Shown: positions 45,003 through 56,231 of the stretch, piece by piece
Numbering within the stretch: the stretch's first letter is position 1
Layout of the letters: every line of letters begins with the position of its first letter
From: Mycocentrospora acerina
Lineage: Eukaryota; Ascomycota; Dothideomycetes; Pleosporales
Assembly (NCBI GenBank): GCA_022701365.1
Contig: JAKUHH010000131.1
Coordinates: 216,246-280,245 of the forward strand
Direction of reading: 5' to 3'
DNA: 64,000 nucleotides
Notes under the pieces: generated by a model
What the model was told of the DNA's origin: nothing
Seen by the model: only the letters and a program-made list of their open reading frames with translations
Databases searched by the model: none
Translations under genes and position numbers: made by a program

Positions 45003-46604
45003 CTACAATCGGCTTTTGACATTCAGGAGCTCTGGCCGCCACATCTCGTTTAGTAGTCGGCTTGCATTCACCATTTCGGGCCTGCACTGATCCAACGACG
45101 TGATGCCCAACAACCGCATACCTGTTTGGAGCTCTTCCGAAAGTACTGTTGCTTGTTAGCTTCTGCTCAATAGACGAATACAATATATCTTAACTCACCA
45201 TCTATGCATCGTTCAACACCCTTGGTTCCATACGCCGCAAGCGCATACAAGAACGGTCGGCCCACACCAACGGCTGTAGCGCCCAGACACAGCGCTTTCA
45301 GAATATCATTTCCGTCTCTTAATCCTCCATCGAGGAAGATTTCGAGCTTGCCCAGGACTTCTGGAGCATAAGTCCGGATTTCGAGAAGAGTCATGAGCGC
45401 GCTGGGCGCAGTGTGTATCTGCCTCCCGCCATGGTTGCTGAGCAAAATGCCATCACAGCCATAGTCCAACGCCAACTTCGCATCCTCGGCACACTGGATC
45501 CCCTTTAAGACAATAGGCCCGCCCCACTCTTTGCGTATCCAATCTAGATCTTCCCATGTTGTGTGCGGGCTCAATTGGCCTTGGACAGGTCGTCCACCCA
45601 TTGCGGGCGCAAACGCGTTGTCGTTACCAGTCTCCCATTCTGAGGCAGTTTCTTCTCCCAGACCAAAAGACAACGCTTCTTCGGCTTGTAGATAACGGTC
45701 TTTTGTTCTCTTGCCCAGAACAGGCGTGTCAACCGTTATCCAAAGACCTTTGTATCCGCATTTCTTAACCAGCCCCATGAGCTCAATCGCTTTTTTGCGG
45801 TCTACAGGCATATAGTACTGATAAAACAGCGTTGTCGGGCTAGCATTCTTCAGTCGTTCCTGCTCGTCAACATAGCTTTGCATAATCTGCTCGCTACTCT
45901 TCGTGCTTGCGGTGCTGACTACCACATGCGCGCCCTTCCTCACCGCTCCTCGTATTAGCTCCGGTTCCGCACCGGAATGTATAACTCCTATTGTGCCCAT
46001 GGGCGAGATGTAGAACGGATGTGGTGAGCTGTATCCAAATATCTTGCGCCTCGTGTCCACATCGCCGACGTTACGCATAACGCGCGGACGAAACGTGATG
46101 CGACCCCAGTCATCGAGATTGCCCTTCAAAGATGCTCCAGTGTTCGCAGATCCCGAGGCATAAATATACGACTTGTGTGGCAAGGTTGCCTTTGCTGCTT
46201 CTTCAAAGTCTGGAGTTGACACGCAGAGCGTAACATGTGGTACCTCTTTCGAACTACCCGTCTCAACTCCCGATGCAGCCTTTTCTTCTTTGAGCTGTCG
46301 AAGTTGTCCAATGGTATTGGGATCAACTGGCCCAAGAAACGAGTTTGATGAAAGATTGTCTTTTAAGTATTCCAAAGGATGATACTTCTTAAATTCCTCG
46401 GACGCATCCTGCTTTGGTTTTAGTGCGAGTCGTCTCATCGTCGCAAGCACAACTCACAGCTCCGGCATTCTTCAATATAAGAGCTGCGCCTCCTGGGTGT
46501 TCAGGCAAGAAGCTTGTGACGTCGTATGCATTCGAATCAATAACTATCCAGCAGCTTTGTTTGTTGTTGTGTTTCGCAACTTCAGCTCCGTTGATGGCTG
46601 CCAT
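45003..46604 (-). CDS. flavocytochrome b2-like FMN-dependent (lactate) dehydrogenase, 499 aa
   Basis: Exons 46604-46458, 46408-45199 and 45145-45003 flank introns of 49 and 53 bp with clear branch sites. Residues 1-80 are a cytochrome-b5 heme domain with axial His at 36 (HPGG) and 59 (KKYHP). An FMN-binding alpha-hydroxy-acid dehydrogenase barrel follows: YISPMGTIGVIH, WITVDTPVLGKR, and the catalytic LSNHGGRQ with IFLDGGLRDGNDI. This is the architecture of yeast Cyb2, which oxidises L-lactate and passes electrons to cytochrome c. Two features differ from Cyb2: the heme domain starts at residue 1 with no mitochondrial presequence, and the C-terminus is KSRL, a recognised variant of the peroxisomal SKL signal. 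It may therefore be a peroxisomal or cytosolic 2-hydroxy-acid dehydrogenase. Confidence 0.9.
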
Positions 46605-47678
46605 ATTTTCAATACCCTTGCGACGCGAGGAATGTCACTTCGTCAATACGAGCAAGCGATGGATATATGGCCAACCGTTTCGGTTGTATTTGAAGTTTGC
46701 GGGGGCGGATGCAGGCCGCGGGAATAACACCGCCCCATGAATTCGGCGAAAGTACCGAGCGGGTCATCAAGTTCCGAGTTGCCAGCTGCTGATGGTCGTC
46801 GGGACAATTTCTCTGTTTTTCCTGTCTATCTGTATCTATGATAATTCGATCGAACTGACAACATATTTGTTCTGAACACACAACGAGCGCCTGATGTAAT
46901 TGTGCCCATGGGCGGAAGACTTCCGTATGTCCCATGTTCTCAGCCATCCCAAGTGCCGTGCTACATTGCCATTCCTCGCCGGCAACCAATTGGTCAGAGT
47001 TGTAATGATCTATTGGACGTTGCCAGAGCAACAAGCCTGTAAATAGTTAGGCAAGATAACTGTTAGCACATAAACGAAATATCCTAGGATAGCCATCAAG
47101 AAGCAGCGTTTACGTGTGGCAGGACCAAAAAGTAGGGTCTTGCAAAATGGTGCCCTTTGGTCTGAGACTGTCTAGCAAGATCAGTCAACAAAACTGTGCT
47201 CCAATCCCACAAGAATGAGTTTCGCTTTTGGTCAATCTGATAGATTATCATCACAGCTTGTATATGCAGAGTGTGAGAGGTGAGTATGGAATTTTTTCAA
47301 GTACGAAGAAAGGCGTACAAGTCAATTTATTACAATGGACAGAGGAATGAAGACTTGAAAGGAGAAGATTTAAAATACTTTCAATATCAAAGGTGGGCCC
47401 AAATATAGATACCACGACCACAGAGCCGCGCATAAGACACTCTTAGCAGATGCATGGTAGATTCTTGATTTGTAAAGTTCGTAAAGTAAATGTCCTGATG
47501 GATTCCTTGGAAAACTTAACAAGCGGTCCGTTTCTATTGGCCGCGTTTCAGGCATAGTAGTGCATCTCCGCGTCTCCATACTAGGCTTGGTTGGCGAATC
47601 ATAATCCAAGATAGTCTGTACAATTCTAAGATCCACCCTACAAGCTATAAGGAGCTATTTTTTTTATTGAATAGATGC
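46605..47678. other. 1.1 kb intergenic, no gene seen
   Basis: A 141-codon minus-strand frame occurs here, but its translation has no recognisable domain and mixed composition, so it is not called. The 5' flank of the dehydrogenase gene lies at the left end. Confidence 0.45.
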
Positions 47679-49361
47679 TCAGACAGCCGAGTCTCCAGGT
47701 TCCTCTTCCGTAACATCAATCCCCACCAACCCCTGTTCTGTTTCTGACATCAAATCTATCATTGTCTCATCGATACTAACCTTGTTGTCTGCACTCATTG
47801 GCGAAACACTGAGATCACGTTCCAATCCAAGACTGCTTTGTATTGGCGACAGAGACGAGTTTGGGCTGCCACTAGATTTGATCCAGCCAGATTGCTCAAG
47901 TTCTTGGACTAGCGGGTTTTCCTCTTTCCAATCACTGAACGGACTCGTTGGTATCTGCGATGAGGAGCATGAAGAGCCTGGAATCTCGTCGTTTTGTTCT
48001 TCTTCACCTGGAACTATCACAGGCATAACCATCTCGCTATTTGACCGACTTTTGGGTATTGGTAAGCCTTGGTAGCCCTCTGATATCTGGTATTCTTTCA
48101 ACCCCTGATCATTTGCTGCGTCCATAATCCTATCTCCACACTCGATGGGTTTCTGCTCGGCCTCTTTCGTGTCCGTTGTCCGAAAATTGATTCCTTCAAT
48201 TTCTCCATTGTCTAAATCACTCCACATTTCAACATTTCTCTTTGATTTGGCAAGAACCCAGTCATTATGCGGCAACCATATCGGGCTTTCTATGCAGGGT
48301 TTGAATTCCTCCATACAGTCTTCAAGCAGGCGACCCGTTCTCTCTGCTTCAATCTTGGCAGCCGGTCGAAAGTGAGAGCATCTTGTTTGCCAATCTAAGT
48401 AGCGCCTTGTTGCGCCTTGTAACAAGAAGTCGACTATTTCCCTCTCGCCTGGTTTCATACCATAGCGCGGTGGCTGACCATTTTTCCATGCTCGAGCCTC
48501 GGTGTCGAACTGGATAGCGCGTGTGAAATGATCGATAGCTAGTTTGTAGTCTCTCGTGGCACCGCAGCCAAGCCCAGACCAGTACTCACACTGTGCTCGC
48601 AATGTATCGCTTCCCAACTCATCACTAAGTTTAAGTGTTTGGTCTGCTATGCGGCGAATCTTGAGATAGTACCAGCGTGGTGGGCGGTTTGTGTTCTTGC
48701 TCCCGGTTCTGCATTGAACTTGAAGTACGGTGAAGTGCAGCACTTGACAGCGCATAAGCAACATTCGGAGATGAATAAGGCGTATACGGCTTCTGAATGT
48801 GTCTTTTCCCTTGGATATAGAAAAGGCGAAGCTGCCCGAAAGGATGTTTAATTGCGAAGAAATCTTTTTATCTTGGAAGCTTTCATGAATCGACGCAATT
48901 TTGTCGTCTGTTAATTTTCTATCGTCTATGTGGATTTTGTCGCATACGAAACTCCTACCAAGATTGCAGTTAGGCCCATCAAGAATAATCTGGCTGTTGC
49001 TTGCAGGCAATATTTGGGATCCTTCGGGTGTTGAAATCAGGGAATTGGTTACGTTATCTGAGAGTACGCTTTCTTCAGTTGTTGAAGGGTGGTATGGCAG
49101 TACTTTGCGGTTGGTATCTTGGCCTTCATACTCGCGCATGGCATACTCAAACGCTGTGAGGTCCTTGGGAATGCTGTCGGAGCTGCTGAAGTTTGGAGAC
49201 ATCTGCGAATCGTGGGAGGAGAGAGTAAAGTCTGAAAAGTCCGACGGAGTGATAATGGTGTCTTCGACTGGCATCGAAGGGCTGCGTATGGGTGTCATTC
49301 CCACATGATGAAATGACCCTTCAAGCGCCTCTGATATTTTTTCTGGTGTCTCAGAAATCAT
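47679..49361 (-). CDS. hypothetical protein with TPR-like helical core (560 aa)
   Basis: This is a single-exon frame from ATG to TGA. The N-terminal 160 residues and C-terminal 200 residues are Ser/Glu/Pro-rich and likely disordered, with many possible phosphorylation sites. The middle, about residues 165-300, is helical, with a TPR-like repeat (AQCEYWSGLGCGATRDYKLAIDHFTRAIQ, split over two helices) and basic stretches (RPPRWYYLKIRRIADQTL). I recognise no named family. The neighbour at 50001-50882 also has a TPR-like region and the same orientation, so the two may be functionally linked, but this is only suggestive. Confidence 0.65.
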   Translation of the reverse strand: MISETPEKISEALEGSFHHVGMTPIRSPSMPVEDTIITPSDFSDFTLSSHDSQMSPNFSSSDSIPKDLTAFEYAMREYEGQDTNRKVLPYHPSTTEESVLSDNVTNSLISTPEGSQILPASNSQIILDGPNCNLGRSFVCDKIHIDDRKLTDDKIASIHESFQDKKISSQLNILSGSFAFSISKGKDTFRSRIRLIHLRMLLMRCQVLHFTVLQVQCRTGSKNTNRPPRWYYLKIRRIADQTLKLSDELGSDTLRAQCEYWSGLGCGATRDYKLAIDHFTRAIQFDTEARAWKNGQPPRYGMKPGEREIVDFLLQGATRRYLDWQTRCSHFRPAAKIEAERTGRLLEDCMEEFKPCIESPIWLPHNDWVLAKSKRNVEMWSDLDNGEIEGINFRTTDTKEAEQKPIECGDRIMDAANDQGLKEYQISEGYQGLPIPKSRSNSEMVMPVIVPGEEEQNDEIPGSSCSSSQIPTSPFSDWKEENPLVQELEQSGWIKSSGSPNSSLSPIQSSLGLERDLSVSPMSADNKVSIDETMIDLMSETEQGLVGIDVTEEEPGDSAV

Positions 49362-50000
49362 ATCTACTCGAGAATACGATGCGGGCGGTGATCAATGAGC
49401 TGAGCGAGAGGCAGAAGGAACGGTAATCTCGATTGCAGTTTTTTTGCGTTTATTTTGATGAAAATCAATCGAATAGTCCACATCATGTGTTAATTTAATA
49501 GCTATGGGGTGAATTGTTTGCAATGGTGTAGAGATGGCCGGAATACCCGGCCATGACAGTGAGTAGATGAATCGTCTACAAGCTTTCCTTGATTGTAGGA
49601 TCTACTCGTGTGCAAGGGAAGAGAACAAAGAAAATTTACAAGGCCATCGGCAAACAGATTTCGAATAAAGATGTAGTAGACTGAGATGTAAAGGTGGAGA
49701 AGTGTGAACAATGAACCTAATTTTGACGTTACGCCAGGAATGCTGACCTATCCCTTTCTAACATTAAGGATATCTCAAGATACAGGCTTCTCAAAGGTTT
49801 GGAATGCTATGTGACAATATGGAATGTGCCGCATGCAGATCAAAAGTACAGTCTCTCATCTAGTCCACTTTTCGGTTCAATTCAGCGGTGGGAAAGTGAC
49901 ATGCGCTTAGCTTTGGCTACAGCCCGTAGTCTGAGTTGTCCACTTCTACGGCGGCTGTTCTATGAGTCATAAGCATACTAAATGTTGATTGTAACGAATA
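49362..50000. other. intergenic between two TPR-like genes
   Basis: This is the 5' flank of the 560 aa gene and the 3' flank of the next gene. The end of that gene may extend into it through a short spliced exon. Nothing else is seen. Confidence 0.45.
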
Positions 50001-50882
50001 TCACAGACTCACATCAGGCCGCACCTCTAGTCGTATCAGGAGCTCGTCCGTCACATTACGACTCTCATCAAAGCCCGACCGTCGATCAGCTATATATTGC
50101 AGTTCCAACCCCTCTTCGCATGACCTGCAGTATTTGTTACCTCCAAGTGAGAGTGGGTCATCATTCCCCGCTGCAACAAAATCCCCTCTGTCCTGGAGAA
50201 GCATATGCAATCGGTGGTAGCAGATACCACGCTGGTGTTGAATTTTTGGCTGAAAAGACTTTAGCTCTGATAAGCGATTGCACAACTCTATTGCTTCGCT
50301 ACATGCTGCTAGAGCCTCGTAGAGCTGACCAGGGCCTCCAGTTTGCAAGATGCTACTCTTCAGCAACAACCCCTCTACCCGAGTCTTTGAGCTGAGGGGG
50401 CCACGAAGTATTTGCTCTAGCCCCGTGAGTGCAATATCGTAGTTTCGTTGTACGAAGGACTGCTGGACGCCTCGAAAAATGGGGTTGATGTGATATTCGG
50501 ATGTACGTAGCTGCCTACCCATATTTGTTTGGTTGTGTGACTGAATGAGAGCGATCCCATATTGTTGTTTGCTATGGATATCCCGTAGAATATCAACGGT
50601 GCTAGTACGATCGCTTTGAGTGGTATCCGATGCATCGTGACACCGGCGGTACTGAAGTCTTTGATTTTGCAGTTCCGCTTGTGTGACAAAGCATACGTCC
50701 TGGAGTTCTTTGATAATTGCAGTTTGAGCTTCGAATGCGGCTTTGTAACGGGCTGCGACCGCCTGCCAGGTGTCTCGTTCACTCTTCACCTGAAGTACGA
50801 GTGCTTCGATTTCTGCACCATATTTTGATGCAGCAGAAGACATCTTAGCAATGTCTGGATTGATGTGAAGAGTGACTTTCAT
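50001..50882 (-). CDS. coiled-coil plus TPR-like hypothetical protein (about 293 aa)
   Basis: The ATG at 50882 (MKVTLHINPDIA) is preferred to one nine codons upstream. Residues about 15-75 form a coiled coil (YGAEIEALVLQVKSERDTW onward). Residues about 135-230 are TPR-like: FVQRNYDIALTGLEQILRG, EALAACSEAIELCNRL, then YHRLHMLLQDRGDFVAA. The 3' end is uncertain. The frame reads to VRPDVSL and a stop, but that stop lies inside a GTGAGTCTGTGATA stretch that could be a splice donor. One possible splice adds a short acidic end (roughly TAAVEVDNSDYGL), with the stop near 49919. No function can be assigned. Confidence 0.6.
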   Translation of the reverse strand: MKVTLHINPDIAKMSSAASKYGAEIEALVLQVKSERDTWQAVAARYKAAFEAQTAIIKELQDVCFVTQAELQNQRLQYRRCHDASDTTQSDRTSTVDILRDIHSKQQYGIALIQSHNQTNMGRQLRTSEYHINPIFRGVQQSFVQRNYDIALTGLEQILRGPLSSKTRVEGLLLKSSILQTGGPGQLYEALAACSEAIELCNRLSELKSFQPKIQHQRGICYHRLHMLLQDRGDFVAAGNDDPLSLGGNKYCRSCEEGLELQYIADRRSGFDESRNVTDELLIRLEVRPDVSL

Positions 50883-51010
50883 TGTTGTATTCGTGTGACG
50901 GTACCACACTGGGGTTCGGCGAGGTGAGCGTTAGTATGTAAACAACGGGCAGGTGCTAAGTAAGGGATTCGGCAGGTGCAAATACGGTATCATAGAAATG
51001 GTATCCTCAT

Positions 51011-52216
51011 TCAAATATTAAACCCACCATGCCTCGCCGCCTCGATAAATCTCCACAATCCCGCATCTTCAGCTGCTTTTCGAACAGCAGAAACCTCTTC
51101 CAAGTTGACAGGACGATTAATGTCTTCATAGCGCACTTTCTTTTCGCTTGCGAGCGACGACTGAACGCCATCAGGGCCCACAATGTTACCTTGTCCTCTC
51201 TTACCCCGGTACGCCTTACCCACATGCCCACGAGGGAAATACTGCTCCATGATATGCACCATCATGTCCTTTGAAACCTTCTCTGCGAGCCATTTCATAA
51301 TCTCTTTCCCTTCGTCTTCCTTTCCGGGCATCACCAAGTGGCGCACAAGTACACCTTTCTTTGCGATACCATCAACAGTGAAACATAGGTCGCCAACCTG
51401 CTCGTGCATAGCCTTGATGCTCTCCATAGCCGTTGCCGTATAATTCTCCGCCTTCAGCAGTCTCTTGCTTGTTTCATCACTCCAAACCTTGAAATCTGGC
51501 AAGTAAATATCTATCAATCCATCTAGCAGCTTGAGACTCTCTAAAGAATCGTACGAAGAGGTATTGTATATAATCGGTATGCGTAAGCCAAGCTCACGGG
51601 CATGCAGAATAGATAGCACAACCTGTGGGACAACATGTTCGGGTGTAACTAGATTAATGTTGTGACAGCGGCCTTCCTCCTGCAGCTTCATGTACCACTC
51701 TGCTAGTTCTTCTGGCGTCAGGTCAAATCCATTTCGTTTGTGAGCGATGTCAAAGTTTTGGCAAAAACTACACCTAAGCGAGCATCCGGAGAAGAAGACG
51801 CTCCCCGACCCGTTGTGACCTTGGAAACATGGCTCTTAACTAACATCAGCATGTTTATTTCTCTTGTTAAGTTCACAGGTTTGTAAATATCATTCTTTGG
51901 TCCTACCTTCTCCAAAATGTGGCGCGATTGTATTGACTTTGACCGTCTCTGCCCCTATTAGGCATACGCCCGTCTTCTCGTAGCGATTCACTCCACAGAA
52001 CCTCGGACATAGATTGCACTCGCGAAGATGTGCATACGCTCTTGACCGCTTCTTGGATGCGTCGATGGAGGAAAGGAGATGATAGCGAGGAATGTAATCA
52101 TCCAGAAGATACGGCGGTGCGAGGTGAAGGTGTCGACGTGTTGATGGGACGCGGCAAAGGGAGGCTACGAATGAGGGACGTTTTACAATAGAACTAGCTC
52201 TAGGAAGCAGCGCCAT
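51011..52216 (-). CDS. PflA-like radical SAM protein, probably mitochondrial (377 aa)
   Basis: Two exons, 52216-51907 and 51834-51011, flank a 72 bp intron; the splice completes GEEPCFQGHNGSG. The radical-SAM cluster motif is Cys121-x3-Cys125-x2-Cys128 (GCSLRCSFCQNFD). An additional N-terminal Cys group (ECNLCPRFCGVNR, GVCLIG) is typical of the COG1313 'uncharacterised PflA homologue' family. The first 30 residues are Arg/Ser/Leu-rich without acidic residues, as in a mitochondrial targeting peptide. Canonical PflA makes the glycyl radical in pyruvate formate-lyase; no glycyl-radical enzyme is visible here, and the true substrate of this eukaryotic branch is unknown. Confidence 0.88.
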
Positions 52217-53461
52217 ATTACATGTTCGTTAGGTCAAAACTCTCTGATCGCTTCATCGGGGTTAAAGAGCTTATTGAGATCTTTGGGGTTACAAGTGAAG
52301 CTATAGGGTGACGTCATGTGCTTACCGAGACTGTAGTTCCATTCGAACCTTATCGCAATTCACTTTTAACATCCTGATTCAAAGAGAGTAAATAAGCATG
52401 GCGCAAGTTACTATATTTTGCAAATCTAGGTCATCATCGACCCTTTTACTCTCCTTCATTTGAACATACCTACTAATTTAGGTTTGTAAATAACCCTTGT
52501 GAGCATATTATTTTATTCAATCACCAATGGGTTTCAATTGAACGTTTCATCTTAGAGCATTTGATTCCAAGGGTGTTGGTATATTAAACGACTTTTGTGT
52601 ACCATGCTTATCAGCCATCCTTGTTTCAATAAGGACATGTTATGGATTTTACATACTTTCGGTAAAGAAAAGTTGCAAATATCGCTCAGTTTCATGGATG
52701 GTATAATCGGATGTACTGAAGAAACCCATATACCGAGCCTGGCATTGCAATGATAGAATTCTCAAAGAAGAATTTAATACGTGCTAATCTACGATATTGA
52801 CTTCATTCCAGTCACACAATGTAGCTTCATCACACCAAAAAGCCGTATGGTTTTTCAGAATCTTGAAATATCAGAAAAAATGTCAAATCAATTTCCTTCT
52901 CGATATTTGGAGGGAGTAGCCGCCACAAAGGCATCCTAAAGCAGTCTGCGTCGTACTTCCAGCTTTATTGCTCACAAATTTAGATTATTGGTGTACCCCA
53001 GTTGAACAACACGCGAATGACAGGCTCAATGGATCCCTCAGTTTTCACAAACGATGTAACATAATCACAATTACTACCAATAGCTGATGGAAAAAGATAT
53101 GCTGTTGTACTGACCCATGTATCTGTGAATGGAGAATATCCTGTTATGGAGGTGAGGCGGCCACTCGACCTTGAATGAACTTGACACAAGAAAGATGTCT
53201 TCTCCCAAGAGTTAATTATCACGAATCAAAAGAAGGCAACATACTCTCTCCACTGACGTATCGCTCGTGTCATACGAGCACTCTTGCAGAGCCGTCACTC
53301 CCGTCAAACTCTCATCGTGATCTTTGTGAGAAAAATCATAATGATGCTGTCGATTCTCATGACACGGGTATAAGTATTGGGGTTGCAAACTGTAAGATAG
53401 AGCCATCAGCACTTTCAGTCTCAAGTTAGCAACAAGCTGAGTCGTCGAATATCGCGTCATA
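52217..53461. other. 1.2 kb AT-rich intergenic, no gene seen
   Basis: Stops occur in every frame for most of the stretch. A minus-strand frame at 53212-53559 overlaps the next gene's first exon and looks like a shadow. Confidence 0.5.
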
Positions 53462-54074
53462 ATGCGCGCCACCTCTCTGTTCTCCCTCCTCTTTGGAGCA
53501 CCCTCTCTTGCAGTCCTTGTCGATAGGCAGTTTCCCCATCTCATCATCCCTCTCGTCAAATCTACCCCTTACGCAGCTTATGGTACCCAAATGACTGGCA
53601 ACATCAGCCAGACCGTCAGTCACTCCCTACTCATACTCCAAATCTGCAACTGACAGTCCCCAGCGCACGACTGCTACTTGGACAGAGATATCCTTTGATG
53701 TCCCCGTCAACAACGCCAGATTCTGTCGTCTAGGCTTCCTACTAAATACTGATCCCATCAAGAACGCGCCTCTCGAGCTATCTGGCCAACCACCGTACAC
53801 ATTCAACATCTCACGTCTGGAACCGAGAATCGACAAAGACAAAGACACATGGAACAGCCATCCTCAAACTATCGGAAACGTGGCGAATGTTACAGTGGAT
53901 CGCAATCGGAGGGTGTTGATCGAGGGGAATTGGTTCGACTGTCCAAAGGGACAGGTCGCACAATTCCTGATGACGCCTGGGAGCGGGAAAGATCTGAAGA
54001 TAGAGTGGTTCGAGCTGGACTATCGTGCAGATGAGGGCGGGCCGCATGGAGTGGTGCTGGATATGTATGTGTGA
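53462..54074 (+). CDS. secreted But2-C-terminal-domain protein (187 aa)
   Basis: Two exons (53462-53614, 53664-54074) flank a 49 bp intron with donor GTCAGT, less common than GTAAGT but adequate, and acceptor CCCCAG. Residues 1 to about 17 form a signal peptide (MRATSLFSLLFGAPSLA). Residues about 22-187 match the ubiquitin-3-binding But2 C-terminal domain as found in many secreted fungal proteins: FPHLIIPLVKSTPYAAYGTQM, then TEISFDVPVNNARFCRLGFLL and WFDCPKGQVAQFLM. The role in secreted forms is unknown; the domain looks like a beta-sandwich. One potential N-glycosylation site is FNIS and another NVTV. It is the last intact gene before the transposon block. Confidence 0.85.
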
Positions 54075-55639
54075 TCGATGCGCGGGATAATTCAGGGCGC
54101 AGTGAATAGGGATCGAAGCGGCGCGCGTTTGACTGTTACTGAAGTAGTTTATGTGCATATTTATTACCTTTCTATTGATGCAGACCTGTTGGATGAGAAC
54201 ATTCTACTCACGTTGCGGTTCATATCGAAATGCCATCAACGACATGCACTTGCTCGTGCGGGTGTGTGCAGTATTGTGGTTAGAGCACTACGGTCAAAGC
54301 TCTTACTGGTCTATAGGATATTTTCTTTTCTTCTAGACGTTCTATCTTGTGGCGTTTCCTCAGTCGTGCATGGATGGACTCTCCTCTTCCCCCCTTCCCC
54401 CTTCTTTCGATAGCAGAAAGCCCGAGGAACCAAAAGGAGAAGAGCGGTCAAGGGCTGTGCCGCAATACGAATTTCTGAGCAAAGTCAAGGGAACATGTTT
54501 ATTGACATCTCGAAAGCGTTGCGATCGATGTCGAAATGGGAATCGCGCTCAAGATGGCAGGAGTCATGCAGGGGCAGTTCTACTGGGAGGACCCAAAGTA
54601 GGTCGAAGTGCCGAGGCGTCCCATGATATTCTTCTCGTCAACGCAAAACATGGGCGATGCATCATCCATGTATTGACCTCAAAGTACCTCAACTTTGCTT
54701 GCATGAATAATACAAAGGGACGGCTGCTCGCTCGGAACAGCAACGAGACATCTGCCAGCTTTGATGAAAATATCGCTTTGATTATTGCGAAACCAAATAC
54801 TCCTTTCTCATCGAGCATAGCCCATGGAGTGTCTTGAAAGAGTACCCAGCCCGCATGGCAATTTTGCAAAACAATAGTGGGACTCATGGCCCGAGAAGTC
54901 CGTCCTTAGCGCCGGGCCGCCTGTTCTGACAGGACGCAACTTTAACGTCTTTTCACTGCTCCCCCACCCACGAGACACGCCACGCCTCGTTTTGACAGCA
55001 ACTATGGAACCGCGCGCAGAATGACGCATACTAAAAAATGGTAAAATAAGTCGGTAAGCCGCATTTCCTATTAGAAATCTGCCGATACCAGGGCTCTCGC
55101 ATGGTACCTGAAACCCGCCACCTTTGGTCGACCGTTTCAACCCCAGTGACGATGGCGCTTCGACCAGATGAAACATGTCGTCTATCCTTCGCTACCGGAC
55201 TAGAGACCTGCCAACCTGCATGGTTCCCGCTGTCGCAGCGACGTCGTGACTTGGCTTGCCGCCTCGTTCTTCATCCTGAACTGTTTAGTCAGAGGGATGC
55301 TTGGTTGCTAGTGGCGGACCAGGGCATCCAAGCGCCATGGGAAACACAATGCCTAGTCGGAGGATCCGGAAACGGCACAACGTTCTGAATGGATGTGGTC
55401 GAGAGTGCAGGCCTGCCTTGCATGGAGGCTGCACTCGTCGGGATCCCTGTTTCGAATGTTTAATGAACTGACCCACTGCAATGACCGCGATAAGCAACGT
55501 GTGGAATCGAATAAACAGCTACCGTAAAAGCTGAGTTGTTTCGGTTTTTGCTAGTAGGGGTGGCGGGAGTGCTAAGTAGACGCTCCAATGAATACCCCTG
55601 AGTTGCACTTAGGCCAACATCAGGATCTACTGAAAATTT
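54075..55639. other. 1.6 kb intergenic bordering the transposon block
   Basis: Normal base composition continues to about 55640, then drops sharply in GC. A 162-codon plus frame (54349-54837; first ATG at 54373) has no recognisable domain, and the opposite strand is also open there, so it is not called. Confidence 0.45.
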
Positions 55640-56231
55640 TGTTAGCACAGCCCCCTAAAATCTTCCCCAGCTTATACGTTTAAAGACTGTAAACTTGTAA
55701 CAATCTATTTAACTAAGCAACTGCATAAAATAGGACTCTCACCTAAAGCGAAACATAAGTAAGTGCCTCTTAGCAATATTACTGCTAGTAACCTTACTGC
55801 TAGCTGTTCTAATAAACTACTCTAGGGTTATAGCTAGAGGACGCTCTAATTACTTGCTGATAAGAAGTCTACATACAAAGCACCTGCAGCGTTGTTAAGG
55901 ACTTATGTTGTTTTATTAAAAGCAAAGAAGATCTAGGTTATACTATACTTTATGCACCATTAAATAGAAGATGCTGAGTATCGCGCTAGTGCTTAGAAAA
56001 GGCCTTGCCTGAAGGGGCTTAAGTATAATAGCTGGTATAGACCTCTAACGCTCAAAAACGCTGCTTAGTACTTCTTAATCCCGCAGTTAACTGCAGGAGA
56101 TATATAGTACAATTAAGTTGCAATAGTAGCAAGCAGCTAAAAGCGTCATGTTGCTGCATTGCTTAAAAGCTGTAAGAGGTAGCCTGACTTTAAACTTAAA
56201 TTGTTTTAGCAGTTTGTTGCTTAGAGGCAAT
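55640..56231. repeat. AT-rich degenerate repeat relic, family unknown
   Basis: Composition changes abruptly to TA-rich, with stop codons every few triplets, as in the Gypsy interior. Translating past the stops yields protein-like fragments on the plus strand (e.g. PLTLKNAA before a stop, then YFLIPQLT), which suggest a RIP-decayed coding sequence truncated by insertion of the Gypsy LTR at 56232. The family could not be identified. Confidence 0.5.

Noticed and set aside
46609..47034. 141-codon minus-strand frame upstream of the dehydrogenase
   Set aside because: It has no domain, no splice support and composition like non-coding sequence.
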